Source: Candidatus Marsarchaeota G2 archaeon ECH_B_1 (lineage in GTDB: Archaea > Thermoproteota > Thermoprotei_A > Marsarchaeales > Marsarchaeaceae). Taken from it: 64,000 bases of DNA. The notes under the pieces were generated by a model. It was not told the origin of the DNA. It searched no databases and saw only the letters and a program-made list of their open reading frames with translations. A program made the position numbers and the translations under genes. This document shows positions 36,998-49,454 of the stretch, one piece after another. The number at the start of each line of letters is the position of its first letter. Within the stretch, counting starts at the first letter, position 1. The stretch spans positions 1 to 64,000 of the forward strand of contig NEXG01000006.1 in assembly GCA_003019535.1 (NCBI GenBank), in the 5' to 3' direction.

Positions 36998-37179
36998 CGC
37001 GCCTGTGGGCGGACAGCTGGAACAGGCTGGACGGCAACCCGATTTCAGTCGACGGCGTGGACCTCTTCTTCCTCGTCTCTGAGGAAGCTCTGGAGAAGCT
37101 TCTGCTCCCTGAAGAAGTCCCGTATTCAGAGGACGCCGAAAAGTGTGCAGTCGCCGTTCTCAACGACAAGGTGCCTTGA
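36998..37179 (+). pseudogene. Fragment of an unidentified gene
   Basis: An open frame without a start codon reads LTRLWADSWNRLDGNPISVD, then GVDLFFLVSEEALEKLLLPE and continues to a TGA at 37177-37179. Its third positions are GC-rich, like the preceding VOC relic and unlike flanking genes. The product was not recognised. It may be the 3' end of a gene that once followed the VOC gene. Confidence 0.45.
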
Positions 37180-37674
37180 TGGAAACTATAAACCAAAGTG
37201 TCCTCAAGAATTCCAATAATAAATAATACTATAACGCCACAAAAACTTAACACATGCGTTCTTGCAACCAAGCTTATAACACTTGACGCGGATGCTTCAT
37301 ATGGGGGGTAACGGGAATACACTTTTAAAACCACGTTTTTTTAACTAACCTCTACAGTCTCATGGAAGACTGTTGCTTAAAGGCACAATCATTTTGAACA
37401 GTGTACGACCGACGCCACCCATTCTCAGCGCACCCCGCTAAGCCAGACAAAGTCCAGATGACCATAACATACCCATAAATTCTCAATCCAGCCTTCAAAG
37501 CCATTTTTAGACTCAGGGCATAAGCAAAGTTAAGACTTCTAATGAACCCGAGCTCCTACGTATCAAAAACACCACGAAGGTGGGCACCGGATCGCTGGGT
37601 AGATGAGTGAGGTTAAACCATCTTTGAAGGCTTATATATTCTCTGTGTGGTTTAATGCTTGAAGGTTCTCGCAA
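37180..37674. other. Mostly gene-free stretch
   Basis: AT-rich sequence upstream of the nuclease-like gene. On the minus strand an open frame of 50 codons (37352-37504, beginning MALKAGLRIYGYVMVIWTLS) could encode a small membrane peptide, but it lacks a convincing promoter or ribosome-binding site. The TATA box of the next gene is at 37631-37640 (cttatatatt). Nothing else was seen. Confidence 0.35.
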
Positions 37675-38025
37675 ATGGGTTCTAAGCCCAGCCCCACAGA
37701 CTTCAAGTTCACCTCACACAACAACCTGAGGCGGGTGGCCATACGCCAACTCTTAGAGGAGGGCTACCCTAAGGAGAGGATACAGGTCGACGTGGACTTG
37801 AACACCAAGAGAGTGGACGTGTTCGCGGACGGTGAGAAACCCACGATCATCGAGTGCAAGAGCTTTAAGCACACAAACGAGTACGCGTCAAAATACCTCA
37901 GAAGGGAGGGGGGTGGTAGAAGGGTTCTCTGCCAACCCTTCTTCGACGTGGATGAAATGTGGCTTGTTTATAGAACCAAGAAGAACAAGTACATCGTGAT
38001 AAAAGTACCCCGCCCACAAGAGTAG
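37675..38025 (+). CDS. Small PD-(D/E)XK nuclease-like protein
   Basis: A 116-residue protein with the arrangement of the restriction-endonuclease fold: Asp48 in KRVDVF, then E60-C-K62 in IIECKSF, on adjacent predicted strands. An N-terminal helix bears NNLRRVAIRQLLEEGY. I do not recognise a characterised family; it may be a Holliday-junction-resolvase-like or Mrr-like nuclease. A clear TATA box (37631-37640) precedes it and its 3' end abuts the rRNA operon terminus. No methyltransferase partner is adjacent. Confidence 0.7.
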   Translation: MGSKPSPTDFKFTSHNNLRRVAIRQLLEEGYPKERIQVDVDLNTKRVDVFADGEKPTIIECKSFKHTNEYASKYLRREGGGRRVLCQPFFDVDEMWLVYRTKKNKYIVIKVPRPQE

Positions 38026-38066
38026 CACACACAAAAACAGCAACATTTTTACGAGCATCGTGTGAA

Positions 38067-41208
<3,142 letters not shown>

Positions 41209-41307
41209 CGGCGCGCGCTCGCCGCACGCCGCTAACCCTTCGCCCACAACCCTTAGGGGTTGAGGGCTGCATATAGCTTTGAAGTGTCCGCCGCCAACAC
41301 TAACCGG

Positions 41308-42905
<1,598 letters not shown>

Positions 42906-43404
42906 AAGATCTTTAGAGGTCAAGCCCCCATTACGCAAACTTCCATCTTCATAGATGTACCCACGGGTTGGATGGCAACCATTCACAGCGGGGCGGAGCC
43001 CTTACTCAATGGTTGCACCGCCACCCAGGGCGCATCCAAATATTGGTCAACACGGAAATATAAGCACTTCTATGGCTCACCCAGCCCTACACATCTGATA
43101 TTAATCGTCACGCGTCACGGGTGTAAATTAGTATATTTGTATTAGGCTGTAAATTTCGGAGAGTATCGCGTTGGGTTGAGGTAGAGTTTCCGCGGCAGCC
43201 GGGGGCATTAAAGAGTGTGTTTTCATGAAACGCGAAGACTATAACCCTGTGGGGATCGGGGTTTGGGTGGGCGCATTTTGGGTTTGGGGAGTATTGATGC
43301 CGCCATCATAATGGCTCTTCAAGTTGGTGTGGTTGCCCCCAGATTGTTTTTGACCCAAGGTTTATAACAGCCTTTGACAGTTCAATATATTAGGTGAATG
43401 TGTA

Positions 43405-43518
43405 TTGGGTGGTAGACAGAAGTCAACGCTTCTAGAGGAGATATTTAAGAAGAATCAGTCGCAGAAGCAGGAGGCACCCCAGCAGGGTAAGTCCTCCGAG
43501 AAGGAGAAAAAGCAGTGA
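43405..43518 (+). CDS. Small basic Lys/Gln-rich protein, resembles eS25 N-terminus
   Basis: A 37-codon gene: TTG start at 43405, ribosome-binding taggtga at 43391-43397, and TATA at 43359-43366 all correctly spaced. The product begins MGGRQKSTLLEEIFKKNQSQ and is rich in Lys, Gln and Glu. The MGG-K start resembles the N-terminal tail of ribosomal protein eS25, but the globular domain is missing. It could be a separate small protein or a truncated relic. It precedes the beta-CASP nuclease gene by 75 bases. Confidence 0.5.
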   Translation: MGGRQKSTLLEEIFKKNQSQKQEAPQQGKSSEKEKKQ

Positions 43519-43593
43519 ATTGGGTGGTTCGGCTTTAAGGTTGCTATATTTTATTCCGATTACAATGTTTGATTTTGGGTGGATTGATTAGTT

Positions 43594-44862
43594 ATGAGTA
43601 GTGTTAAGATTAGGTTCCTTGGTGGAGCGCTTGAAGTTGGGAAGGAGGGTGTGCTTGTATCCAACAGTTCGCACACCGTTCTTCTAGATTATGGGAGCAC
43701 TGTGTCGGATGATAATCCGAAGTTCCCGGAGCATGTGCGGCCCACGGAGGTGGATGCGGCTGTTTTATCGCACGCCCACCTTGACCACTCGGGTGCTTTA
43801 CCCTACCTCTATATTAATAATGGGCCTGAAGTGTTCCTGACGGAGCCGACTCTCGAGCTTGGCAGATTGCTGCTTAGGGATTTCCTTAACATCTCGGGTG
43901 AGAGGCTGCCGTACGAGTTTGTTGAAGTTGAGAAGATGAGTGGCAGAGCCACGCTTGTGGGCTACGGTGACAGGGTTTCACGCGGAGGGTTTGAGATGAG
44001 CTTCTTGAACGCTGGCCACATACCGGGTAGCATGATGACTTCGCTCAGTATTGATTCGAAGAGGATTCTGTTTACGGGTGACTTCAACATGCTTGACACG
44101 AGGCTCCTCAAGGGCGCTGAAACTGTGAGTGAGGAGTATGATGCTGTGATAATGGAGGGCACATACTCCAATAAGGACCATGCCGATAGGCATGATATGG
44201 AGATGGAGCTTGTGGCCGCATGTAACCAGATAGTGGAGGAAGGTGGAACAGTGCTTATACCCGCCTTCTCTGTCGGTAGATCCCATGAAGTGGTGGCCTC
44301 GCTTCGCGCTAACGGATTCAAACACCAGATACACTTGGATGGTATGGCACGTGAGGCCGCGGAGATAATACTTAGGCACCCCACCTATCTGCGTGACCAC
44401 TCCGAGGTGGAGCGGGCGCTTAACTCTGTGGATTGGATTGATGGTTGGGGTTCGCGTAAAAAGGCTGTGAGGACACCAGGCGTCGTTGTTTCCCCCGCGG
44501 GTATGTTGAGGGGTGGCGCCGCGGCGTTCTATATGGAGCGTGTGGCCTTCGAAAAGAAGAACGGCGTGTTTCTAGTGAGCTACCAAGCTGTGAACACTCC
44601 GGGGAGAATGCTCATCGAAAGCGGTAAGCTCCCCTTCAGGGGTAAGCTGAGAAGCGTTGAAGCAAAGGTTCAGTCGTTCGACTTCTCTTCACACGCAGGC
44701 AAATCCCATCTAGTGAAGTTCATACAGGCTCTAGGCGGCACACCGAAGGTTTACCTTGTACACGGCGAGGCGGAATCTCTGAGGTCATTCGCCCAGGAGA
44801 TGACGCAGAAGAGTGGTGTACCCGTGCACGCTCCAAGTATTGGGGAGATCGTTGAGGTTTAG
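43594..44862 (+). CDS. Beta-CASP MBL ribonuclease (aCPSF2-like)
   Basis: A 422-residue MBL plus beta-CASP nuclease without N-terminal KH domains, the aCPSF2/RNase J-like group that trims or cleaves RNA. Motifs: HAHLDHSG at residues 60-67, NAGHIPGSM, FTGDFN, the beta-CASP insertion (LIPAFSVGRSHEVV to VVSPAGMLRGG), and the late motifs FSSHAGKSHL and VHGEAESL. A TATA-like tatattttatt at 43543-43553 precedes it. Start ATG 43594. Confidence 0.92.
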   Translation: MSSVKIRFLGGALEVGKEGVLVSNSSHTVLLDYGSTVSDDNPKFPEHVRPTEVDAAVLSHAHLDHSGALPYLYINNGPEVFLTEPTLELGRLLLRDFLNISGERLPYEFVEVEKMSGRATLVGYGDRVSRGGFEMSFLNAGHIPGSMMTSLSIDSKRILFTGDFNMLDTRLLKGAETVSEEYDAVIMEGTYSNKDHADRHDMEMELVAACNQIVEEGGTVLIPAFSVGRSHEVVASLRANGFKHQIHLDGMAREAAEIILRHPTYLRDHSEVERALNSVDWIDGWGSRKKAVRTPGVVVSPAGMLRGGAAAFYMERVAFEKKNGVFLVSYQAVNTPGRMLIESGKLPFRGKLRSVEAKVQSFDFSSHAGKSHLVKFIQALGGTPKVYLVHGEAESLRSFAQEMTQKSGVPVHAPSIGEIVEV

Positions 44863-44884
44863 ACGGCCTCGTATTAGTAGCTAA

Positions 44885-44893
44885 GTTTAAAAC
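44885..44893 (+). promoter_or_regulatory. TATA box of tRNA-Pro
   Basis: gtttaaaac, centred 27 bases before the first base of the tRNA. Confidence 0.55.
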
Positions 44894-44915
44894 ACACTGG
44901 TTGAGCACTATCTTC

Positions 44916-44988
44916 GGGGCTGTCGGCTAGTCTGGTAGGCTGCGAGCCTTGGGCGCTCGCGACTAGGGTTCAAATCCCTGCAGCCCCA
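44916..44988 (+). tRNA. tRNA-Pro (TGG)
   Basis: Acceptor GGGGCTG pairs with CAGCCCC, discriminator A, no CCA. The anticodon stem CGAGC/GCTCG holds loop CTTGGGC, anticodon TGG. T-loop GGTTCAAAT. No intron. Confidence 0.93.
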
Positions 44989-45040
44989 CTGATCCGCGTA
45001 GTTAGGGGGTTTGCGGAGGCTCTCCCCCATGTGATAAACA

Positions 45041-45790
45041 ATGTTGTTCCTCTCTTGGAACGTGAACGGTTTAAGGAGCGCTCTGAGTAAGGGTCTACTT
45101 TACGTTGTGCGCTCAGCTGACTATGATGCGGTGCTCCTCCAAGAAATTAAGGCGGACACCGTGCCACTCGAGCTCTCAACTTTGGGGTACGAGTGCTTCA
45201 TATACCCTGCGAGGAGGAGGGGGTACAGCGGTACGCTGCCGCTTGTGAAGCTCAAGCCTCTTTCAGTCAGCATGGGTATCGGTGTTAGGGAGTTCGATGA
45301 AGAGGGGAGGGTGATAACGCTCGAGTACCCCGAGTTCTACCTTGTGAACGCCTATTTCCCAAACGCCCAACGCGGCCTTACCAGGCTTGAGTACAAGCTG
45401 AGATTCAACAGCAAATTCGAAGAATACGCGCAGAGCCTGAGGAAGAGGAAGCCCCTAGTTATCTGCGGTGACTTTAACGTGGCGCACACGGAGCTAGACA
45501 TCGCAAGACCTAAGGACAATGTGAACAACGCGGGTTTCACGAAGGAGGAGAGAGACTGGATGACACGCTTCCTATCCCTCGGCTACTTGGACACCTTCAG
45601 GCTCTTCGTTAAAGAGGGTGGCCACTACACCTGGTGGACTTACAGATTCAACGCCCGAGAGAAGAACATAGGCTGGCGAATAGATTACTTCGTGGTCTCA
45701 GAGGAGCTAAGAAGCAGGGTTGTAAACGCGGGAATCCTTGGTAGCCTACGGGGCTCAGACCATGCGCCCGTGTTCCTCGAACTCAGATAA
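45041..45790 (+). CDS. xthA: Exodeoxyribonuclease III / AP endonuclease
   Basis: DNA repair endonuclease/exonuclease of the EEP superfamily, 249 residues. Motifs: SWNVNGLRSAL near residue 5, LLQEIKAD near 31 (catalytic Glu), GYSGT, GDFNVAHTELD near 146, WRIDYFVVS near 210, and GSDHAPV near the end. The Trp-rich GGHYTWWTY precedes the last domain. Start ATG 45041. It probably cleaves abasic sites in genomic DNA. Monocistronic between tRNA-Pro and an unknown gene. Confidence 0.95.
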   Translation: MLFLSWNVNGLRSALSKGLLYVVRSADYDAVLLQEIKADTVPLELSTLGYECFIYPARRRGYSGTLPLVKLKPLSVSMGIGVREFDEEGRVITLEYPEFYLVNAYFPNAQRGLTRLEYKLRFNSKFEEYAQSLRKRKPLVICGDFNVAHTELDIARPKDNVNNAGFTKEERDWMTRFLSLGYLDTFRLFVKEGGHYTWWTYRFNAREKNIGWRIDYFVVSEELRSRVVNAGILGSLRGSDHAPVFLELR

Positions 45791-45974
45791 TCCGAGAAAA
45801 TCATGGCTAGCTAAACCGACCAACTACACAGTGATATGCTTTAGTTCGGACCGCGGGTATGCCGCTAGACCGAGTCACGGTTTATATCGGTTTTCGTGTT
45901 TACGCGTTTTTGGATTTAGGAAATGTGAATCATCGAAAGATACATAACTAGGTGAACCTATATTATAGATTAAT

Positions 45975-46289
45975 TTGACTACTATAATTCGGCGAAACAA
46001 TGGGAGATCGAATGGCTTTAGAGGGGAAACAGGTGTAAGTCTTACCTCAGACACACAGGGTGTGCCCTTTGAGCGTGTGCATCGTGGGCTCTCATCCATC
46101 CTCGGGGAAGCCGCGGCGTGGGTGGTTTTAAAGCAAATATTCCCCGCATACAAGGGCGGTGAACGCCTCGACGAGGAGGACTTCAAGGTTTTAAAGTTCG
46201 GCCTTGCGGGGCTCTTCGGGGATGCTGGAGTCATGCTCTACGGGCAGGTCGCCAAACACGACAGGCGACCTAGGGTAAGAGGGCGCTGA
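45975..46289 (+). CDS. Hypothetical protein
   Basis: A 104-codon frame from a TTG. The first ~30 residues are low quality, and the convincing part begins around FERVHRGLSSILGEAAAWVV and continues through ERLDEEDFKVLKFGLAGLFG to a basic end. A predicted helical bundle, no membrane segment or metal motif. Start uncertain: a TATA-like cctatatta (45957-45965) would begin transcription near 45990, so translation may start at a later GTG. Family not recognised. Confidence 0.45.
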   Translation: MTTIIRRNNGRSNGFRGETGVSLTSDTQGVPFERVHRGLSSILGEAAAWVVLKQIFPAYKGGERLDEEDFKVLKFGLAGLFGDAGVMLYGQVAKHDRRPRVRGR

Positions 46290-46705
46290 GGGCGTATACC
46301 AGACACCCGTACACCATATACCAAAGTATTTATCCGCCCGACGAGGAATCAAGCCATTCGGTGAAGTAAGAATTCCAAACCACTCCCCGCCGTGCAAATC
46401 AACTTAATTCGGCAGCAGGTGATTCGGTGCGGGGGCTAAAATTCATAGCCATCCGTGTACCCACCAAGTCCGACATGTGCAGTGGTGACCGTGCAACCCT
46501 AGTGTGCATATAGTGTGAACTCCCGCATTAGCCATGCGTAACCATTGATCCCTGGTGCGACCAGCCCACACATTTGAACTTTTCAGATAGACACACCCGC
46601 AGGGAGTGTGGGGTTTTGGAAAATGTGTGTAGACACCTACTGGTGTGCGGTATAAGCGGTTATCGGCGGATTATCTTTATCTTTGTGGTGTGTGATTCTG
46701 GTTTT
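46290..46705. other. Gene-free stretch before HMG-CoA reductase
   Basis: No protein-like frame on either strand. A long open frame joined to HMG-CoA reductase begins at 46574, but its first 44 residues show no family resemblance and are treated as leader. A TATA-like ttatctttatc lies near 46669-46680. Confidence 0.5.
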
Positions 46706-47944
46706 ATGGATGAGTTCGACGAAATGGTTGCGCAGGCGATCGAGAAGGGCGTCTCATTGAGCAGGCTGAAGGCCTATTTTTCTCTTGCAAGTGAGTCGGA
46801 TACTGCTAGGCTGAGGGCGGCTGTGCTTGAAAGGAAGATGGGTGTTGATCTTAGCAGTGTTAAATCTTTAAAGCTTGATTTTGATGTGCTGGTGGGTAGG
46901 AATATTGAGAACCCAGTCGGCGGGGTTGTCCTACCAGTCGGTGTTGTGGGTCCCCTCTTGGTGGACGGCTCCTTCAGGAAGGCTGAGGTGTTCCTCCCCC
47001 TTGCCACAACGGAGGGAGCGCTGGTCGCCTCGGCTAACAGGGGTGCGAAGGCAACCTATCTGAGTGGTGGGGTGAAGGCTAGGGTGATTGGGGATAGGAT
47101 GACGCGTGCCCCTGTGTTCAGGACTGAGTCGATTGATGAGAGCGTGAGACTCCGAGAGTGGGTGGAGACCAACTTCGATGAGCTCAGGAGGATCGCCTCA
47201 TCGACAACAAAGCATGGGAGACTCGAGGGCGCCAAGTGCTTTATTGTGGGTACAAACGTGTTCGTCAGGTTCTCCTACTCGACGGGTGACGCCATGGGTA
47301 TGAACATGGTCACCATAGCCACCGATAGGGTGGCTGAATACATTGAGAAGGAGACGGGTGCTAAGCTAGTGGCGTTGAGTGGTAACGTGTGCTCGGATAA
47401 GAAGCCCGCGTATATAAACACGTTGATGGGTAGGGGTAAGAGCGTTGTTGCGGAGTGCACCCTGCCTAGAGAGGTGCTCTCAGGGGTGCTTAGGACAACC
47501 GCTGAGGAGATAAATGAGATAAATGTGCGCAAAAACATGCTGGGCAGCTCTGTGGGTGGCTCCCTTGCGCAGAACGCTCACTTCGCCAACATCGTCGCAG
47601 CTAGCTTTATCGCTATGGGTCAAGACGCGGCGCAGGTTGTAGAGTCAAGTCAAGGCTTCTGCTTCACTGAGGTAAGGAGTGGGGGTGACCTATACTTCTC
47701 CGTTACACTTCCAAGCCTAGAGGTGGGCGCAGTGGGGGGTGGGACAAAGCTTGAAACCCAGCGGGAGCTACTCTCACTGACGGGTGTATTCAGCGTGGAG
47801 GAAGGGATGAGGTCTAAGTGGCTAGCCGAGGTGATAGCCGCGGGCGTGCTCTCAGGCGAACTATCCCTCCTCGCAGCCATGGCTTCAGATGAGCTGGCTG
47901 GCTCACACAGCAGACTAGGCAGGGGAGGAGAAGCTAAAGGTTAG
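46706..47944 (+). CDS. hmgA: 3-Hydroxy-3-methylglutaryl-CoA reductase
   Basis: Reduces HMG-CoA to mevalonate for archaeal isoprenoid lipids. 412 residues, class I type: GNIENPVGG-like RNIENPVGGVVLPVGVVGPL, TTEGALVASANRG (catalytic Glu), GDAMGMNM, DKKPAYIN (catalytic Lys) and GAVGGGTKLETQ. The catalytic His is in AGSHSRLGRGG near the end. Start ATG 46706, family-typical MDEFDEMVAQAI; the longer frame to 46574 is rejected. Its last 30 bases overlap the convergent gene at 47915. Confidence 0.95.
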   Translation: MDEFDEMVAQAIEKGVSLSRLKAYFSLASESDTARLRAAVLERKMGVDLSSVKSLKLDFDVLVGRNIENPVGGVVLPVGVVGPLLVDGSFRKAEVFLPLATTEGALVASANRGAKATYLSGGVKARVIGDRMTRAPVFRTESIDESVRLREWVETNFDELRRIASSTTKHGRLEGAKCFIVGTNVFVRFSYSTGDAMGMNMVTIATDRVAEYIEKETGAKLVALSGNVCSDKKPAYINTLMGRGKSVVAECTLPREVLSGVLRTTAEEINEINVRKNMLGSSVGGSLAQNAHFANIVAASFIAMGQDAAQVVESSQGFCFTEVRSGGDLYFSVTLPSLEVGAVGGGTKLETQRELLSLTGVFSVEEGMRSKWLAEVIAAGVLSGELSLLAAMASDELAGSHSRLGRGGEAKG

Positions 47945-48637
47945 GTTGGGTAGAACCTTATACAGGGTTTCACTCCCAAGGTAGATGGGGCAGGTCTGAT
48001 AGTATATTTTGAGGTAGCAATCCGTCAGGTCTAGATTAACTGTTGAGGTTTGACCAATGTTTTCAAGTGTGAGCGTCCCCGACACACCCTGGAGCTGCCC
48101 GATGAACGCGTACACCGCATCCTCTACTCTGGTAGATGAGGAGTTGTTGGGTAGCCCAGCGACCACGCCGAGGAGCTCCTGCGCTATATAGTAGCGTATG
48201 GGTGGCGTAACTGTGTAGGTATAGTTGATGAGCGCCCGCTCAGAAGGCAGGTAGATTGTGGCATCCACTGCGAATAGTGGGAAGCTGGCGGGGGGCTCGG
48301 AGTAGTCCACCTGAAAGTTGTAGAGCGTTAGGCTCACAGTGGCGGCATTCACATGGAACACCACATACCGCCCACCTCTTAGGTTGAAGGCTAGGTTTTG
48401 AAGTAGGGAGGCGTAGGATTTGTTGTCAAGTGTGTAGGATTGGCTGGTTAGGTAGGCTTGGGTGTAGTGGTATATGAGCCACTCTTCGTATGCCTTTGAG
48501 GAGGAGAGCAATAGTGGCGTGGGCGGCGAGAAGCTGGGCATCCCCGCGGGCGCCGCGAAACCAACCGAGAGAGCCACGATTAGCACAGCCATCGTGACAA
48601 GGCTGAGGGTGGTTACCAGAGCACGCCTAGCTCCCAA
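47915..48637 (-). CDS. Secreted or membrane-anchored pilin-like protein (cluster member D)
   Basis: 240 residues. A single N-terminal hydrophobic helix (residues ~6-30, RRALVTTLSLVTMAVLIVA) preceded by two arginines is followed by a long extracellular-type domain rich in Tyr, Ser, Thr and Asn with several N-glycosylation sequons (NYT, NKS, NNSS) and two Cys near the C-terminus (DCYLKIYYQTC). This is the shape of a minor pilin. It overlaps the gene upstream (48627) by 11 bases and is the last gene of the minus operon. Not recognised by family. Confidence 0.7.
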   Translation of the reverse strand: MGARRALVTTLSLVTMAVLIVALSVGFAAPAGMPSFSPPTPLLLSSSKAYEEWLIYHYTQAYLTSQSYTLDNKSYASLLQNLAFNLRGGRYVVFHVNAATVSLTLYNFQVDYSEPPASFPLFAVDATIYLPSERALINYTYTVTPPIRYYIAQELLGVVAGLPNNSSSTRVEDAVYAFIGQLQGVSGTLTLENIGQTSTVNLDLTDCYLKIYYQTCPIYLGSETLYKVLPNLTFSFSSPA

Positions 48638-48884
48638 ACCATACCACCATACTCGATGGGCTGATGCTTAGGTTAACACCCTCGGAGGCGGAGCGCGCGG
48701 GGAGGCCTGGTGCGCACGACTCCTGCGTGCAGGATGCGAAAAGTGTGTAAAGCTTCTGGGCGGCCTGCGCCTGCTCTGTGTGCAGGTGCTCGTAGGACGT
48801 CGAGGCTCCCGTGAGGGCTAGTGTTGAGGCTAGGAGCAGCATCACGGCGAAGGCCGCCAACATTAGGTCGGTGTACACAATCAT
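48627..48884 (-). CDS. Small pilin-like membrane protein (cluster member C)
   Basis: 85 residues: N-terminal helix at residues ~5-27 (LMLAAFAVMLLLASTLALTG), then a short polar region with two Cys (SCTQESC) and a Ser-rich end. Type IV pilin-like topology without a canonical class III peptidase site. The start ATG overlaps the stop of the small gene before it as ATGA, so translation is coupled. Function inferred from context. Confidence 0.68.
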   Translation of the reverse strand: MIVYTDLMLAAFAVMLLLASTLALTGASTSYEHLHTEQAQAAQKLYTLFASCTQESCAPGLPARSASEGVNLSISPSSMVVWFGS

Positions 48885-49048
48885 AGGATAACAGGCCTCC
48901 AGTTCTGCGCGTCTCCAAGATAGTTAAAGAATTGGAGCACCGTCTTAATGATCTGGTGGGTGTAGTTAACACTGAACACACCCATCGTCACCATGAGTGC
49001 GATCGCTAGAACCGCGGCCATGTACTCTAGGAGGCTCGCCAAGAGCAC
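48881..49048 (-). CDS. Very small pilin-like membrane protein (cluster member B)
   Basis: A 55-codon gene. GTG start at 49048 preceded by GGAGG (4 bases), or the ATG at 49021. The product is a hydrophobic helix (LLASLLEYMAAVLAIALMVT) followed by GVFSVNYTHQIIKTVLQFFN and a short polar tail, as in small pilins of the Ced/Ted and T4P systems. It overlaps member A at its 5' end and ends in ATGA with member C. Confidence 0.7.
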   Translation of the reverse strand: MLLASLLEYMAAVLAIALMVTMGVFSVNYTHQIIKTVLQFFNYLGDAQNWRPVIL

Positions 49049-49428
49049 AACGCCTCCTCTACGTTGACTATGTAGACTCCGCCAGCAGTGTAGCGGATGT
49101 TAAGGCAGGTCGGGTTTGTGGTGTTGGCGGCGTACACGCTGAATGGGTAGTTCTCGGTGTAGGTTGTGCCGTTCACATGGATTCTTAGCGTTGTTCCCGA
49201 CGCCTCTAACCAAGCTGTGTCAGCCGGGGGGGCAACAAGCGTGTTAACCCTGTCAGTCCACGCGTAGCCCACGAAGTCGAAGAAGTACGCTAGCTTCTCT
49301 TGGCCCACCACCCTTGCTTGAATCTTAAGGAAACCCCCCAGTGCGGCCACGCTGCTTGAGACCACGAGTCCACCCACTATTATGAGTAGGAAGAGCACGA
49401 GTTGTTCGGATAAGAGTTCTGCTGGCAT
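49027..49428 (-). CDS. Pilin-like protein with extracellular domain (cluster member A)
   Basis: About 133 residues from ATG 49428. An N-terminal helix (ELLSEQLVLFLLIIVGGLVV) carrying a Glu near the start, like type IV pilins and FlaF-type proteins, then a beta-rich domain with sequons (NGT, NTT, NPT) and two Cys. First gene of the minus operon: a minus-strand TATA (about 49453-49459) places transcription at ~49431, so the mRNA is leaderless. The start lies 27 bases from the plus-strand ATPase start at 49455. Confidence 0.72.
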   Translation of the reverse strand: MPAELLSEQLVLFLLIIVGGLVVSSSVAALGGFLKIQARVVGQEKLAYFFDFVGYAWTDRVNTLVAPPADTAWLEASGTTLRIHVNGTTYTENYPFSVYAANTTNPTCLNIRYTAGGVYIVNVEEALCSWRAS

Positions 49429-49454
49429 CGAGTAAATATTCAACTATTTGTTTT

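Noticed and set aside
36927-37334. 135-codon minus-strand frame
   Set aside because: It is antisense to the VOC and unknown-gene relics; Ser/Arg-rich, with no family resemblance.
37180-38066. 5S rRNA downstream of 23S
   Set aside because: No 5S-like sequence was recognised between the 23S end and the nuclease-like gene; it is probably unlinked.
46574-46705. N-terminal extension of HMG-CoA reductase
   Set aside because: The 44 extra residues are not seen in the family; ATG 46706 has the expected N-terminus.
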